DNA of 61,862 nucleotides, taken from an uncultured Bacillota bacterium. Lineage in GTDB: Bacteria > Bacillota_I > Bacilli_A > RF39 > UBA660. Numbering within the stretch: position 1 is the first letter of the stretch; the number at the start of each line of letters is the position of its first letter. Below, one piece after another: positions 17,267-25,737 of the stretch. The notes beneath the pieces are model-generated. The model worked only from the letters and a program-made list of their open reading frames with translations, did no database searches and was not told where the DNA came from. The translations under genes were made by a program, and so were the position numbers. The stretch lies in the NCBI GenBank assembly GCA_958428295.1, contig CAUAFL010000009.1, forward strand, positions 1-61,862, in the 5' to 3' direction.

Positions 17267-17565
17267 ATAAACCAGGCAGCAATATCATCCATAGAATGAA
17301 AACCAACTTCTTTTTTTTGCAACTGGCCATCCTTGTAAATTTCCATGGTAGGAACACTCATAATCGCATGTTCTCTCGTTAAGTCCTGGAATTGATCAAT
17401 ATCTACTTTCACTACTTTGACGCGGGAAAAACCCTCACTAAATTCTTCTAACACCGGCCCTAACATTTTACAAGGACCACACCAAGTAGCGTAAAAATCG
17501 ACTAATACATCGCCCTCTTTAATTAAATCGTTAAACTCCTCAGCATTTTCTAAATGGATCAACAT
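17257..17565 (-). CDS. trxA: Thioredoxin
   Basis: A 102-aa single-domain thioredoxin with DFYATWCGPCKM (redox pair in WCGPC), the buried acidic residue region VKVDIDQ and the cis-proline VPTMEIYKDG. It reduces cytoplasmic disulfides. The gene is 13 bases downstream of cvpA on the same strand and is probably co-transcribed. It converges on yigZ with a four-base overlap. Confidence 0.95.
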   Translation of the reverse strand: MLIHLENAEEFNDLIKEGDVLVDFYATWCGPCKMLGPVLEEFSEGFSRVKVVKVDIDQFQDLTREHAIMSVPTMEIYKDGQLQKKEVGFHSMDDIAAWFIKD

Positions 17566-17578
17566 AATTTTCCTCCTC

Positions 17579-18277
17579 TTATTGATATTTTTGAATTACT
17601 TCTTCTACACCTTTAATGTCTTGAAGTTTCTTCTCTTTTACTAGTGTATCCATAAATTCTGTTGTTACTACTTTATATTTTAATAAGGTATCAATTACCA
17701 TTAAATTATTTTTGTTAATGTCCTTCTTATCCGCTTTAAGTACTTCTTCCAATACCTTGTTGAGACCTCCAAAGTGATCACTTAATACAGGGGTATCATT
17801 GACAATAAATTGTCGGGCGTTACTCTCTATAAACAGCTCATTGTTGCTTAACGGAATTGCTAATACATTTAAAATGATAAAAGTTAATAAATAGCCTTCT
17901 AGCAGTCCCACTATTAAGCCTAATAATTTATTGGGAAGCGCTAAAATAATCGTTGCATTGACCAACTTGCTAAAAATGCCGGAAATGCTGATAATAATCC
18001 GTAAAATGAAATGAAAGATAAATAATAAAATAGCAAAAGAAAGCAATTGATAAAATAAGATACTAAGCGAACTAAGTCCCCCTAAAAGACTATTGACCTT
18101 GAAAAATGGCAAGTGGGTACATAAAAAACTAGCGACAAAGTCTTTTAACAAAAAGGCTAACACAAATACTAAAATAGTTCCTAAGGTAATCACTAGTTCT
18201 TTAATAATACCGCGTTTCATTCCGATTATTCCCATCATTAAAATTAATAAAACGATGGCTATATCAAATATGTTCAT
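17579..18277 (-). CDS. cvpA: CvpA family membrane protein
   Basis: A 232-aa protein with four hydrophobic segments. The N-terminus, IFDIAIVLLILMMGIIGMKRGI, is the hallmark of CvpA/YshB-type proteins; a polar C-terminal tail follows. The family is linked to colicin V production in E. coli and to envelope processes in Firmicutes; molecular function is unknown. GGAGGT precedes the ATG. It shares a symmetrical divergent promoter region with rnhC. Confidence 0.85.
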   Translation of the reverse strand: MNIFDIAIVLLILMMGIIGMKRGIIKELVITLGTILVFVLAFLLKDFVASFLCTHLPFFKVNSLLGGLSSLSILFYQLLSFAILLFIFHFILRIIISISGIFSKLVNATIILALPNKLLGLIVGLLEGYLLTFIILNVLAIPLSNNELFIESNARQFIVNDTPVLSDHFGGLNKVLEEVLKADKKDINKNNLMVIDTLLKYKVVTTEFMDTLVKEKKLQDIKGVEEVIQKYQ

Positions 18278-18294
18278 TTTTACCTCCTTACTGT

Positions 18295-18335
18295 AATAAG
18301 TATAACCTAAATTTACATTTTATGCTATACTTATT
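18295..18335. promoter_or_regulatory. Symmetrical divergent promoter region of cvpA and rnhC
   Basis: A perfect ten-base inverted repeat, AATAAGTATA (18295-18304) and TATACTTATT (18326-18335), is separated by 21 bases. Each arm contains a TATACT -10 hexamer facing outward; that of rnhC is an extended -10 (TGC TATACT). The repeat could also be an operator. Confidence 0.55.
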
Positions 18336-18349
18336 TTAGGTGATTAGAA

Positions 18350-19261
18350 ATGAATGAGGTCATTAAGATCAGTGACAAGACCAAAGCTAAGATGCTTGCT
18401 TATTATCATGACAAAAAAAAGGATAAGGCGATCCCTTATGTTGTCTTTCAAGCGGTCGATGAAGATACGACAATCACTATGTATGAATCGGGTAAAGTGA
18501 TGTTCCAAGGAAAAAGTGCGGATGTCGATGCAATGATGTGGCGCGAAATTGACGGGCAAAGTCTCGTTGATCAGAAAAGTATCAAAGAAAAGGAACAAAA
18601 GTACTATCATTGTTCAGCAATTGGTAGTGATGAAGTGGGTACCGGAGATTATTTTGGTCCGATTGTAGTAACCGCAGCTTATGTCCATAAGGATCAAATT
18701 TCATATTTAGAAAAGTTAGGGATTAAGGATTCTAAAAAAGTAACAGATGAGTTTATTCTTAAAGTAGGAAAAGAGCTAGCCAAAAATATTCCTTATCGTA
18801 GTATTGTTTTAACTAATAAGGAATATAATGAGCGCTATGGTAATCATATGAATATGAATAAAATCAAAGCCATCATGCACAATAAAATGCTCTATCAATT
18901 AACGCAAGAGATAGAAGCCCCTATCGATTATATTATTGTCGATGAATTTGCCAAAGAAAAAAGCTATTATGGCTATTTAAAAGAGACTTCTCCTGTACAA
19001 CGAAATATTACCTTTTTAACCAAAGCGGAGGACAAAAACTTAGCAGTAGCAGTAGCTTCTATCATTAGTCGTTATATTTTTATTAAAGAATTCGATAAAT
19101 TATCTGATCAATTACAAGTACCTCTTTTAAAAGGTGCTGGACCTGAAGTAGACAAAATTGGAGAAGAACTAGTAGAAAAGTACGGGGAAGAAATCTTAAA
19201 AAAAGTGGCAAAATACAATTTTAAGAATACCCAACGAATTTTAAAAACACTCATTATATAA
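18350..19261 (+). CDS. rnhC: Ribonuclease HIII
   Basis: A 303-aa protein with the N-terminal TBP-like substrate-binding domain typical of RNase HIII (about residues 1-85) and a type 2 RNase H catalytic domain with GSDEVGTGDYFGP (Asp-Glu pair), IVDEFAKEK and VASIISRY. It removes RNA from RNA-DNA hybrids. RNase HII (rnhB) is also present at about 49 kb, as in Bacillus. AGGTGAT precedes the ATG. Divergent from cvpA. Confidence 0.95.
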   Translation: MNEVIKISDKTKAKMLAYYHDKKKDKAIPYVVFQAVDEDTTITMYESGKVMFQGKSADVDAMMWREIDGQSLVDQKSIKEKEQKYYHCSAIGSDEVGTGDYFGPIVVTAAYVHKDQISYLEKLGIKDSKKVTDEFILKVGKELAKNIPYRSIVLTNKEYNERYGNHMNMNKIKAIMHNKMLYQLTQEIEAPIDYIIVDEFAKEKSYYGYLKETSPVQRNITFLTKAEDKNLAVAVASIISRYIFIKEFDKLSDQLQVPLLKGAGPEVDKIGEELVEKYGEEILKKVAKYNFKNTQRILKTLII

Positions 19262-19270
19262 TTAGCAAGC

Positions 19271-19310
19271 AAAAACCAGGGTTCCTTTGGATTAGGAAGC
19301 TGGTTTTTTT
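19271..19310. terminator. Terminator after rnhC (usable from both sides)
   Basis: AAAACCAG...TTCCT pairs with AGGAA...CTGGTTTT, with an A tract before and a T tract after. It lies between convergent rnhC and the holin-like gene. Confidence 0.8.
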
Positions 19311-19354
19311 AAGAGGTGCTTATCTTAGGAGGATGCTAATGGCTCCAAAAGAGG

Positions 19355-19771
19355 TTATTTTTTTTGGTTGTTCTTAGGTGGGTCTTGCTCTTGTTCTTGT
19401 AACTGTTCTAATATTTGATATATTGGGAGAGGAATTTTTAGACCCATCGCCCCACAATTTTCTAAAATTGCTAACATTTCATTCACAATAAAGGAGTAAA
19501 TAATTAAGTTGCGGATGGTATCTCCACTACCTAAAATTTTATCTAAAATAACTGCTAGAGCAACTAACGATAAGTAGCCCACCTTTTTAGCAATTCCCGA
19601 AAAGATCCGAATACTATTTAATCTTTTAATAACAACGGCCTTGCAAAATCCCGTAATATAATCTAACACCATCATTAATAATAACGAAATAAATAGAACA
19701 TCTCCTCTTCCAAAGACATAGCTTATCAAAGCATCACCTGTTTTGCTTTCGAAGGCAAGCATATATTTCAT
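19355..19771 (-). CDS. Phage-holin-family (type 4_1/TcdE-like) membrane protein
   Basis: A 138-aa protein with three to four hydrophobic segments and the family core MVLDYITGFCKAV, LNSIRIFSGIAKKVGYLSLVALAVILD. A charged Gln/Glu/Pro/Lys-rich tail follows. Such proteins form lesions or pores, and in Firmicutes chromosomes they occur outside prophages in sporulation or toxin release contexts. Start at 19771 because AGGAGG lies just upstream. There is no prophage or adjacent endolysin; the GH25 enzyme is 14 kb away. Function here is unknown. Confidence 0.75.
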   Translation of the reverse strand: MKYMLAFESKTGDALISYVFGRGDVLFISLLLMMVLDYITGFCKAVVIKRLNSIRIFSGIAKKVGYLSLVALAVILDKILGSGDTIRNLIIYSFIVNEMLAILENCGAMGLKIPLPIYQILEQLQEQEQDPPKNNQKK

Positions 19772-19802
19772 TTTCTCCTCCTTATGATAGTGTATGGAGA
19801 AA

Positions 19803-19835
19803 AGAAAAAACAAACTGATGAAAATGTTTGTTTTT
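19803..19835 (-). terminator. Terminator after the DUF3781 gene
   Basis: On the minus strand AAAAACAAA (19835-19827) pairs with TTTGTTTTT (19814-19806), and Ts continue after the stem. Confidence 0.7.
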
Positions 19836-19866
19836 AAGAAACTTATTATTTTTTCTCTTGTTAGTC

Positions 19867-20121
19867 CTAATCTGAGGGTAAGCGATGGGCAGTAATAATA
19901 GTATAACTAGAGGCATTGATTGTGACTATATAATTTCCTTGTGTAAGATAATAATTTTTTCCCTTTCTACTAATTGAAGTAGTTGGATTTTTGCCTAATT
20001 CTTGACACCACTTTACTACCTGCTCTTTCGATAAATTCAAGTTTTTAGCAATTCGTTGTTCTCCTAAGACTGTTGTATGTATTTTATCTAAATTGGCTAA
20101 TAATTTATTGCTGCTATTCAT
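19867..20121 (-). CDS. DUF3781 domain protein
   Basis: An 84-aa protein that matches the DUF3781 pattern throughout: NKLLANLDKIHTTVLGEQRI, NLNLSKEQVVKWCQELG, ISRKGKNYYLT and ASYTIITAHR. It is a small soluble protein of unknown function common in gut Firmicutes. AAGGAAC precedes the ATG. It sits between dnaJ and the holin-like gene, separated from both by hairpins, so it is probably expressed by read-through from dnaJ or from a weak own promoter. Confidence 0.75.
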   Translation of the reverse strand: MNSSNKLLANLDKIHTTVLGEQRIAKNLNLSKEQVVKWCQELGKNPTTSISRKGKNYYLTQGNYIVTINASSYTIITAHRLPSD

Positions 20122-20145
20122 ATATTGTTCCTTTTTAAATATCAG

Positions 20146-20170
20146 ATAGACACCTTTGAAAGGTGCCTAT
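20146..20170. terminator. Hairpin after dnaJ
   Basis: An almost perfect inverted repeat (ATAGACACCTTT / AAGGTGCCTAT; G-U pairs make it complete in the minus-strand RNA). The T tract follows it only on the plus strand, so as a dnaJ terminator it is weak. It may instead protect the 3' end of the heat-shock mRNA. Confidence 0.45.
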
Positions 20171-20182
20171 TTTTATATTTTT

Positions 20183-21316
20183 TTATTGACTCATATTAGT
20201 TTCAGTAAACTGATTAAACTTATCAATATCACTATCTTTTAAGTCGGTTTTAGCTAAACTTTCAAATAGCTTCTTCTGATCTCGACTTAACCGTTTTGGT
20301 GTTTGCACTTGATAGATAACGTACATATCCCCAGTACGTCTTCGCGCTGCATTTTTTATCCCTTTGTTTTTGATCCGCTGTTTCGTACCACTGTCGGTAC
20401 CCGCTGGTATAGTGATAGTGATATTGCCGTGAATAGTGGGAATTTCTCGCTTTGCTCCTAACGTTGCCTCCACCATAGTAATTGGTACTTCTAAATAAAT
20501 ATCATCATCTTCTCGTTCAAAATAACGATGATCCTTTACCCTGAATTCTAAATATAAATCACCATTAGAGCCGCCATTAACACCAGCATGTCCTTTCCCG
20601 GCTACGCGTAGTCGTTCTCCTGTATTAATTCCACTAGGAATATTAACTGTGATTGTTTTAGAAATCCGTACTTGTCCTTTGCCGCGACAATGTGGACACA
20701 CTTTTTGATAAGTTTTTCCTTTTCCTTGACATTCTGGACAAGCTGTTTTCGTCATAAACGAACCAAAAATCGTTCGTTGTTCTGATGTAATGGTACCACT
20801 GCCATGACAACGACTACATGTTTCTTCCTCAAATCCACCTTTTCCATGGCAATCGGCACATTCTTCGACTACTTCTAAATCAAAATCTTTATTACAACCA
20901 AAGGCTGCTTCCATAAAGGTTAGATCTACTTGCATGAGAACATCATTTCCACGCTGTGCTCTTGTTCTACCTGATGTACTGCTACGGCCCCCAAACCCAA
21001 AGCCACTTCCGCCAAATAGATCCTCAAATATATCTCCTAAATCACTAGGATCAAAACCAAAACCACCAAAGCCAGTACCTCCAGCGCCACCTTGTTCAAA
21101 GGCTGCATGTCCAAACTGGTCATATTGTTTTCGTTTCCCTTCATCTGATAAAACACTATATGCTTCCTGAACTTCTTTGAACTTCTCCTCGGCATTATCC
21201 TCTTTACAAATATCGGGATGATATTTTTTGGCTAATTTTCGAAAGGCACTTTTTATTTCTTCTTGGCTGGCATTTTTCGCAACACCCAAAACTTCATAAT
21301 AATCTTTTTTTGCCAT
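20183..21316 (-). CDS. dnaJ: Chaperone DnaJ
   Basis: A 377-aa type I DnaJ. J domain with KKYHPDICK (HPD) at about residues 30-38; Gly/Phe-rich linker (about 75-112); zinc domain with four C-x-x-C-x-G-x-G repeats (CADCHGKG, CSRCHGSG, CPECQGKG, CPHCRGKG); C-terminal substrate-binding beta domains. It delivers clients to DnaK and stimulates its ATPase. It follows pepF by 14 bases, so it is likely the last gene of the CIRCE-controlled hrcA operon. Confidence 0.97.
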   Translation of the reverse strand: MAKKDYYEVLGVAKNASQEEIKSAFRKLAKKYHPDICKEDNAEEKFKEVQEAYSVLSDEGKRKQYDQFGHAAFEQGGAGGTGFGGFGFDPSDLGDIFEDLFGGSGFGFGGRSSTSGRTRAQRGNDVLMQVDLTFMEAAFGCNKDFDLEVVEECADCHGKGGFEEETCSRCHGSGTITSEQRTIFGSFMTKTACPECQGKGKTYQKVCPHCRGKGQVRISKTITVNIPSGINTGERLRVAGKGHAGVNGGSNGDLYLEFRVKDHRYFEREDDDIYLEVPITMVEATLGAKREIPTIHGNITITIPAGTDSGTKQRIKNKGIKNAARRRTGDMYVIYQVQTPKRLSRDQKKLFESLAKTDLKDSDIDKFNQFTETNMSQ

Positions 21317-21330
21317 ACCTTTTCACCTCA

Positions 21331-23133
21331 CTACTTTTCTTGACTAATTTTTTTAAATTCTGTAACGGTCTTTTTAAACATCGATAAGGCTTCTTCGAAC
21401 ACTTTCGTATCGGTTAAATCAACATCGATAATTTTTAAGACTTCTAATGGATAATCACTTCCGCCTGCTTTTAAGAATTGTAGATATTTTTCTTTAAAAC
21501 CTTCAGTTTTTTCTAAAATATTTTTAACAATATAACTTGCAATCGAAAGTCCTGTTGCATATTGATAAACATAAAATGGTGTATAGAAATGAGGAATTCG
21601 CAAATACTCATAGCGAATTTCTTCATCAAGTACTACTTGTTGACCAAAGTACAATTCATTGAGTTGATAATAATAATTACTCATGCTATCAGCGGTTAAT
21701 ACTTCTCCTTGATCTACTAACTCATGAATATGTTTTTCAAACTCAGCAAACATGGTCTGTCGGAAAATGGTTCCCTTAAATGTATCTAGTCGCTCATTAA
21801 TAATAGCTAATTTTTCTTCTTTGCTCGTTGCCTGTTGTTCCGTATAGTAAGAAAATAATAGTTCATTAACAGTAGAGGCAATTTCTGCTAAAAAAATCGG
21901 ATAATCAGCATTTTCATAATCATTATAGCGATTCGCAAAATAACTATGCATTGAATGTCCTAGTTCGTGGGCTAATGTCGATACATCATTATAAGTGTTG
22001 GTATAGTTTAATAAAACAAACGGTTTGGTATCATAGCTACCTGCTGAATAAGCACCACTTCGTTTTCCACGATTAGGATATTTATCAATCCAACCGTCTG
22101 TAAAGGCTGTATTAAGTATTTGATTATATTCTTCTCCTAAAACACTTAAAGCTTGCTGAACAAGCGTCTTTCCTTCTTCAAAAGAGTAGGTCTTATCAAG
22201 GTTTTTACTAACACTGACATAGCTATCGTATAAGTGAAATTCTGCTACTCCTAATAACTCTTTTTTGATAGCAAAATATTCATATAAATCAGAAAGGTGT
22301 TGATGAACTGTCCTAATTAAATTATTATAGACATCTAACGGTATATTATTTCCGTAAAGAGCTGCCATTAAGGAACTAGGAAAATTTTTCAAACGAGCAC
22401 TAATGCTGGCATTATGAACAATACTACTAAGCGTAGAGGCTAATGTGTTTTTAAAACCGCCAAATACTTGGTGTAAAGTAGTAAATGCCTGTCTACGAAC
22501 TTTTCGATCCTTACTTCGTAAGAAAATTCCATAATTAGCTTCTGTCAGTTCTACTTCTTCTCCTTGTTCATTATGAATCGTTCCAAACCGCATATCAGCA
22601 TCCATTAAATAACTAGCTGTTTCACTAGCACTACCTAGGACGTTACCATAGGCGGAAATAATTCGCTCTTCTTCCTCTGTTAGTGTATGACCTTGATAAC
22701 GAATTAAATCTTCGATAAAATGTGTAAATGGCGCTAACTGCTTTTCTTCCTTGAGATATCTTCGCAATGTTAAAGGATCTTCTGCGATCATTTTAGGAAT
22801 TACCCAAGCTGTCTTCTCATCGTAAGATTGATACAAATTTTGCAACTTTCCTGTTAATTCTTGGTAAACTGCGTTATTTTTATCCTCATCACTTTTTCTG
22901 ACGGCATATGTAAATAATTTTCCAAATAATCTGCCACACTGACTCGTTAGCAACATAAATTGCTTAAACTCTTGCGCATTTTTTAAAAAACAATCTTTTT
23001 TTGTAGCTAACTCCGACACCATTGCTTTTACGCTTTCAAAATCCTGATCGAAAGCCGCTTTTGACTGATAGACACTATCAATATCCCACTTATCGTCATC
23101 TTTTACTGCTGTTCTCTCTACTAATTTTTCCAT
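21331..23133 (-). CDS. pepF: Oligoendopeptidase F (M3B) inserted in the dnaK operon
   Basis: A 600-aa zinc metallopeptidase with the HELGHSMHSYF active-site motif, DTKPFVLLNYTNTYNDVSTLAHELGH region and the YSAGSYDTKP segment of PepF. It degrades intracellular oligopeptides. The start at 23133 is preceded by GGAGA. It lies between dnaK and dnaJ, where most Firmicutes have no gene. That position suggests it is co-expressed with the chaperones and clears peptides during heat or folding stress (inference). A hairpin at 23162-23192 separates it from dnaK. Confidence 0.95.
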   Translation of the reverse strand: MEKLVERTAVKDDDKWDIDSVYQSKAAFDQDFESVKAMVSELATKKDCFLKNAQEFKQFMLLTSQCGRLFGKLFTYAVRKSDEDKNNAVYQELTGKLQNLYQSYDEKTAWVIPKMIAEDPLTLRRYLKEEKQLAPFTHFIEDLIRYQGHTLTEEEERIISAYGNVLGSASETASYLMDADMRFGTIHNEQGEEVELTEANYGIFLRSKDRKVRRQAFTTLHQVFGGFKNTLASTLSSIVHNASISARLKNFPSSLMAALYGNNIPLDVYNNLIRTVHQHLSDLYEYFAIKKELLGVAEFHLYDSYVSVSKNLDKTYSFEEGKTLVQQALSVLGEEYNQILNTAFTDGWIDKYPNRGKRSGAYSAGSYDTKPFVLLNYTNTYNDVSTLAHELGHSMHSYFANRYNDYENADYPIFLAEIASTVNELLFSYYTEQQATSKEEKLAIINERLDTFKGTIFRQTMFAEFEKHIHELVDQGEVLTADSMSNYYYQLNELYFGQQVVLDEEIRYEYLRIPHFYTPFYVYQYATGLSIASYIVKNILEKTEGFKEKYLQFLKAGGSDYPLEVLKIIDVDLTDTKVFEEALSMFKKTVTEFKKISQEK

Positions 23134-23161
23134 AAATTCTCCATTTCCCATTTGATTTGAT

Positions 23162-23192
23162 AGAAGTAGTCACTATTACTAGGACTACTTCT
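23162..23192. terminator. Hairpin between dnaK and pepF
   Basis: A ten-pair stem, AGAAGTAGTC (23162-23171) and GACTACTTCT (23183-23192). On the minus strand it follows the dnaK stop codon but lacks a T tract, so it is more likely a processing or stabilising hairpin than a full terminator. Confidence 0.5.
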
Positions 23193-23210
23193 TCTTTTTA
23201 GTATGAAAGA

Positions 23211-25034
23211 TTACTTTTCTTCGTATTCAGCATCTTGTACGTCATCTTTTTTATCCGTACTCTCATTTGCTTCGGCACCTTCTGCTGCTGCCTGTTGTTC
23301 TTTTGCAGCATTCTCATATACTTTTGTTGCTAGTGCCATTGCTTTTTCTTGGAGTTTTTCTTTTTTCTCTTTAATTTTATCAATGTCGTTTTTCTCAAGG
23401 GCCTCTTTTAAGTCTTTCATCAAGTCTTCAGCTTCTGTTTTTTCTTTCGCATCTATTTTATCACCAAGGTCTTTGATGGCCTTTTCAGTTTGGAATACCA
23501 ATTGTTCTGCTTCATTTTTCAAATCGACTTCTTCTTTTCGTTTTTTATCAGCTTCTTTATTGGCTTCCGCTTCTTTCATCATGCGATCGATTTCTTCATC
23601 GCTTAAGCTGGTATTAGAGGTAATGGTAATCTTTTGTTCTTTATTTGTCCCTAAATCTTTAGCTGTTACATTAACAATCCCATTCGCATCAATATCGAAA
23701 GATACTTGAATTTGTGGTACACCTCTAGGTGCTGGTGGAATATCTGTAAGTTGGAAGCGGCCTAAAGTTTTATTATCAGCGGCCATACTCCGTTCTCCTT
23801 GCAATACATGAACGTCAACGGCTGGTTGATTATCAGCAGCGGTAGAAAATACTTCTGATTTAGAAGTGGGAATGGTAGTATTTCGTGGAATTAAAACTGT
23901 CATTACGCCACCTAGTGTTTCAATTCCTAGTGATAATGGTGTTACATCTAGTAAAACAATATCATTTACATCACCAGTCAACACACCACCTTGAATAGCA
24001 GCCCCCATAGATACTACCTCATCAGGGTTCACTTCTTTAGATGGTTCTTTATTTAACTCTTTCTTAATTGTTTCATACACTAGTGGAATTCTAGTTGAAC
24101 CACCAACGAAAATAACTTTATCTAATTCTGTTGCCTTTATATCAGCATCTTTTAGCGCCTTACGAACTGGTTCTAAAGTAGACATTACTAAATCATGGAT
24201 TAACTCCTCAAATTTAGCTCTTGTTAAATTCATCTCTAAATGTAGTGGCCCATCTGCTCCTTGGGAAATAAATGGTGCTGAAATTTGTGTACTACTCATT
24301 CCAGACAAATCTTTTTTGGCTTTTTCAGCAATTTCTTTAAGTCGTTGCATAGCCATTTTATCTTTGGTTAAGTCAACACCTTGTTCTTTTCTAAAGTTTT
24401 CTACTAAGTAATCAATAATTTTTTGATCAAAATCATCGCCACCTAGGTGGTTATTTCCTGCTGTTGATTTAACTTCAAAAACACCGTCTCCTAATTCTAA
24501 GATTGAAACATCAAAGGTTCCACCACCTAAATCGTATACCAAGATAGTTTGGTTTTTATCTTGTTTATCAAGTCCATAGGCTAATGCTGCGGCCGTTGGC
24601 TCATTAATGATACGTTCTACGTTAAGTCCTGCAATTTTTCCTGCATTTTTAGTAGCTTGTCGTTGCGCGTCATTAAAATAAGCTGGTACAGTAATGACTG
24701 CCTTTTCTACTTTCTCACCTAGATAACTTTCAGCATAATCTTTCATATAAGATAAAATCATTGCTGAGATTTCTTCTGGTGTATATTTTTTTCCTTCCGC
24801 TTCTACTTTTTCATTCGTTCCCATTAAACGTTTAATAGAAGAAATTGTATTAGGATTAGTAATTGCTTGCCGTTTAGCAGCATCTCCTACAATTCTTTCG
24901 CCATTTTTAAAAGCTACCACAGAAGGTGTTGTTCTTCCTCCTTCTGGATTGGGAATCACCTTTGGTTCCCCCGCTTCTAAGACAGACACACAACTATTTG
25001 TGGTTCCTAAATCAATACCAATAATTTTACTCAT
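23211..25034 (-). CDS. dnaK: Chaperone DnaK (Hsp70)
   Basis: A 607-aa Hsp70. Nucleotide-binding domain begins IIGIDLGTTNSCV and contains VYDLGGGTFDVS and IFVGGSTRIP; then the DVTPLSLGIET linker region, the substrate-binding beta domain and the helical lid with a charged Glu/Ala-rich tail. Start at 25034 because GGAGAGG lies just upstream; the frame continues six codons into the end of grpE, which it overlaps by eight bases. Expression is controlled by HrcA/CIRCE with hrcA and grpE. Confidence 0.98.
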   Translation of the reverse strand: MSKIIGIDLGTTNSCVSVLEAGEPKVIPNPEGGRTTPSVVAFKNGERIVGDAAKRQAITNPNTISSIKRLMGTNEKVEAEGKKYTPEEISAMILSYMKDYAESYLGEKVEKAVITVPAYFNDAQRQATKNAGKIAGLNVERIINEPTAAALAYGLDKQDKNQTILVYDLGGGTFDVSILELGDGVFEVKSTAGNNHLGGDDFDQKIIDYLVENFRKEQGVDLTKDKMAMQRLKEIAEKAKKDLSGMSSTQISAPFISQGADGPLHLEMNLTRAKFEELIHDLVMSTLEPVRKALKDADIKATELDKVIFVGGSTRIPLVYETIKKELNKEPSKEVNPDEVVSMGAAIQGGVLTGDVNDIVLLDVTPLSLGIETLGGVMTVLIPRNTTIPTSKSEVFSTAADNQPAVDVHVLQGERSMAADNKTLGRFQLTDIPPAPRGVPQIQVSFDIDANGIVNVTAKDLGTNKEQKITITSNTSLSDEEIDRMMKEAEANKEADKKRKEEVDLKNEAEQLVFQTEKAIKDLGDKIDAKEKTEAEDLMKDLKEALEKNDIDKIKEKKEKLQEKAMALATKVYENAAKEQQAAAEGAEANESTDKKDDVQDAEYEEK

Positions 25035-25731
25035 GTTTATCCTCTCCTTCATTTGATAATTTATTTACTTTGACTGAGGCAGCACGTAATACTCTGCCTT
25101 TCAATTTATATCCTTTTAATAAAACTTCCAGTACCTCTTCATCAGCGAAATTAGGATCACTATCAGTCATTAAGGCTTGCATCTCTATTGGATTAAATGG
25201 TTGATTCTGACATTCAATCTCTTCCACTCCAAATTTTGCTAACAAATCATTAAAACTGGCATACATCATTTTAAAGCCCTGTAAAAATTTTGATAATTCA
25301 TCGGTTAAGTCATTATCATCTAATTTAATTGCCCGTTCAAAATTATCTAGAAGTGGTAATAACTCATTAATTAAGTCTTGATTAGCAAATTTTAATCGAC
25401 TGGCTGTTTCCTCTTCTTTTCGTTTACGATAATTAATTAACTCAGCTTGACTATATTGTACTTTGGCTAACAATTCTTGATTCGCTGTCTCTAATTCTGT
25501 TATTCTCTTTTTTAATTTCTCCGTTTCTTTGCCGCCCAATAATTTTTTTTTGTTTTTTTTATCTTTCACTGTTTCTTCAAGAGTATCATCTTCCTGACAG
25601 TGGCAGGTCACATCTTGTTGGTGGCAAGTACAATCATCACTGCACTTTTCTTGCTCGTTACACTGACAGTCTCCTTGGCAATTACACTCCTCGTGAGCAG
25701 TGCAAACTTCTTGTTCTTTTGTTTGTTCCAT
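25027..25731 (-). CDS. grpE: GrpE nucleotide exchange factor with cysteine-rich N-terminus
   Basis: A 234-aa protein. Residues about 70-234 are a normal GrpE: long coiled-coil dimer helix (ELINYRKRKEEE), NELLPLLDNFERAI and the beta-wing with VLLKGYKLKGRVLRAASVKV. It releases ADP from DnaK. Residues 1-49 are exceptional: ten cysteines (10, 16, 18, 22, 24, 30, 34, 36, 43, 45), giving four C-x-C pairs, plus three histidines and many acidic residues. This looks like a metal-binding or redox-sensitive tail. The frame is continuous and the ATG lies six bases after hrcA, so it is not a sequencing artefact at a junction. Confidence 0.95.
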   Translation of the reverse strand: MEQTKEQEVCTAHEECNCQGDCQCNEQEKCSDDCTCHQQDVTCHCQEDDTLEETVKDKKNKKKLLGGKETEKLKKRITELETANQELLAKVQYSQAELINYRKRKEEETASRLKFANQDLINELLPLLDNFERAIKLDDNDLTDELSKFLQGFKMMYASFNDLLAKFGVEEIECQNQPFNPIEMQALMTDSDPNFADEEVLEVLLKGYKLKGRVLRAASVKVNKLSNEGEDKHE

Positions 25732-25737
25732 CTTATC

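Noticed and set aside
19339..19377. A 12-codon plus-strand frame with a perfect AGGAGG before ATG
   Set aside because: Runs into the antisense of the holin-like gene, has no promoter of its own after the rnhC terminator, and the product would be only 12 residues; probably chance.
4525..19771. Lysozyme plus holin-like gene as a sign of a prophage
   Set aside because: The two genes are 14 kb apart among housekeeping genes and no capsid, tail, integrase or terminase gene is present.
23203..23709. A 168-aa plus-strand open frame opposite dnaK
   Set aside because: Serine/phenylalanine-rich shadow of the dnaK charged C-terminus on the opposite strand; no start signals.
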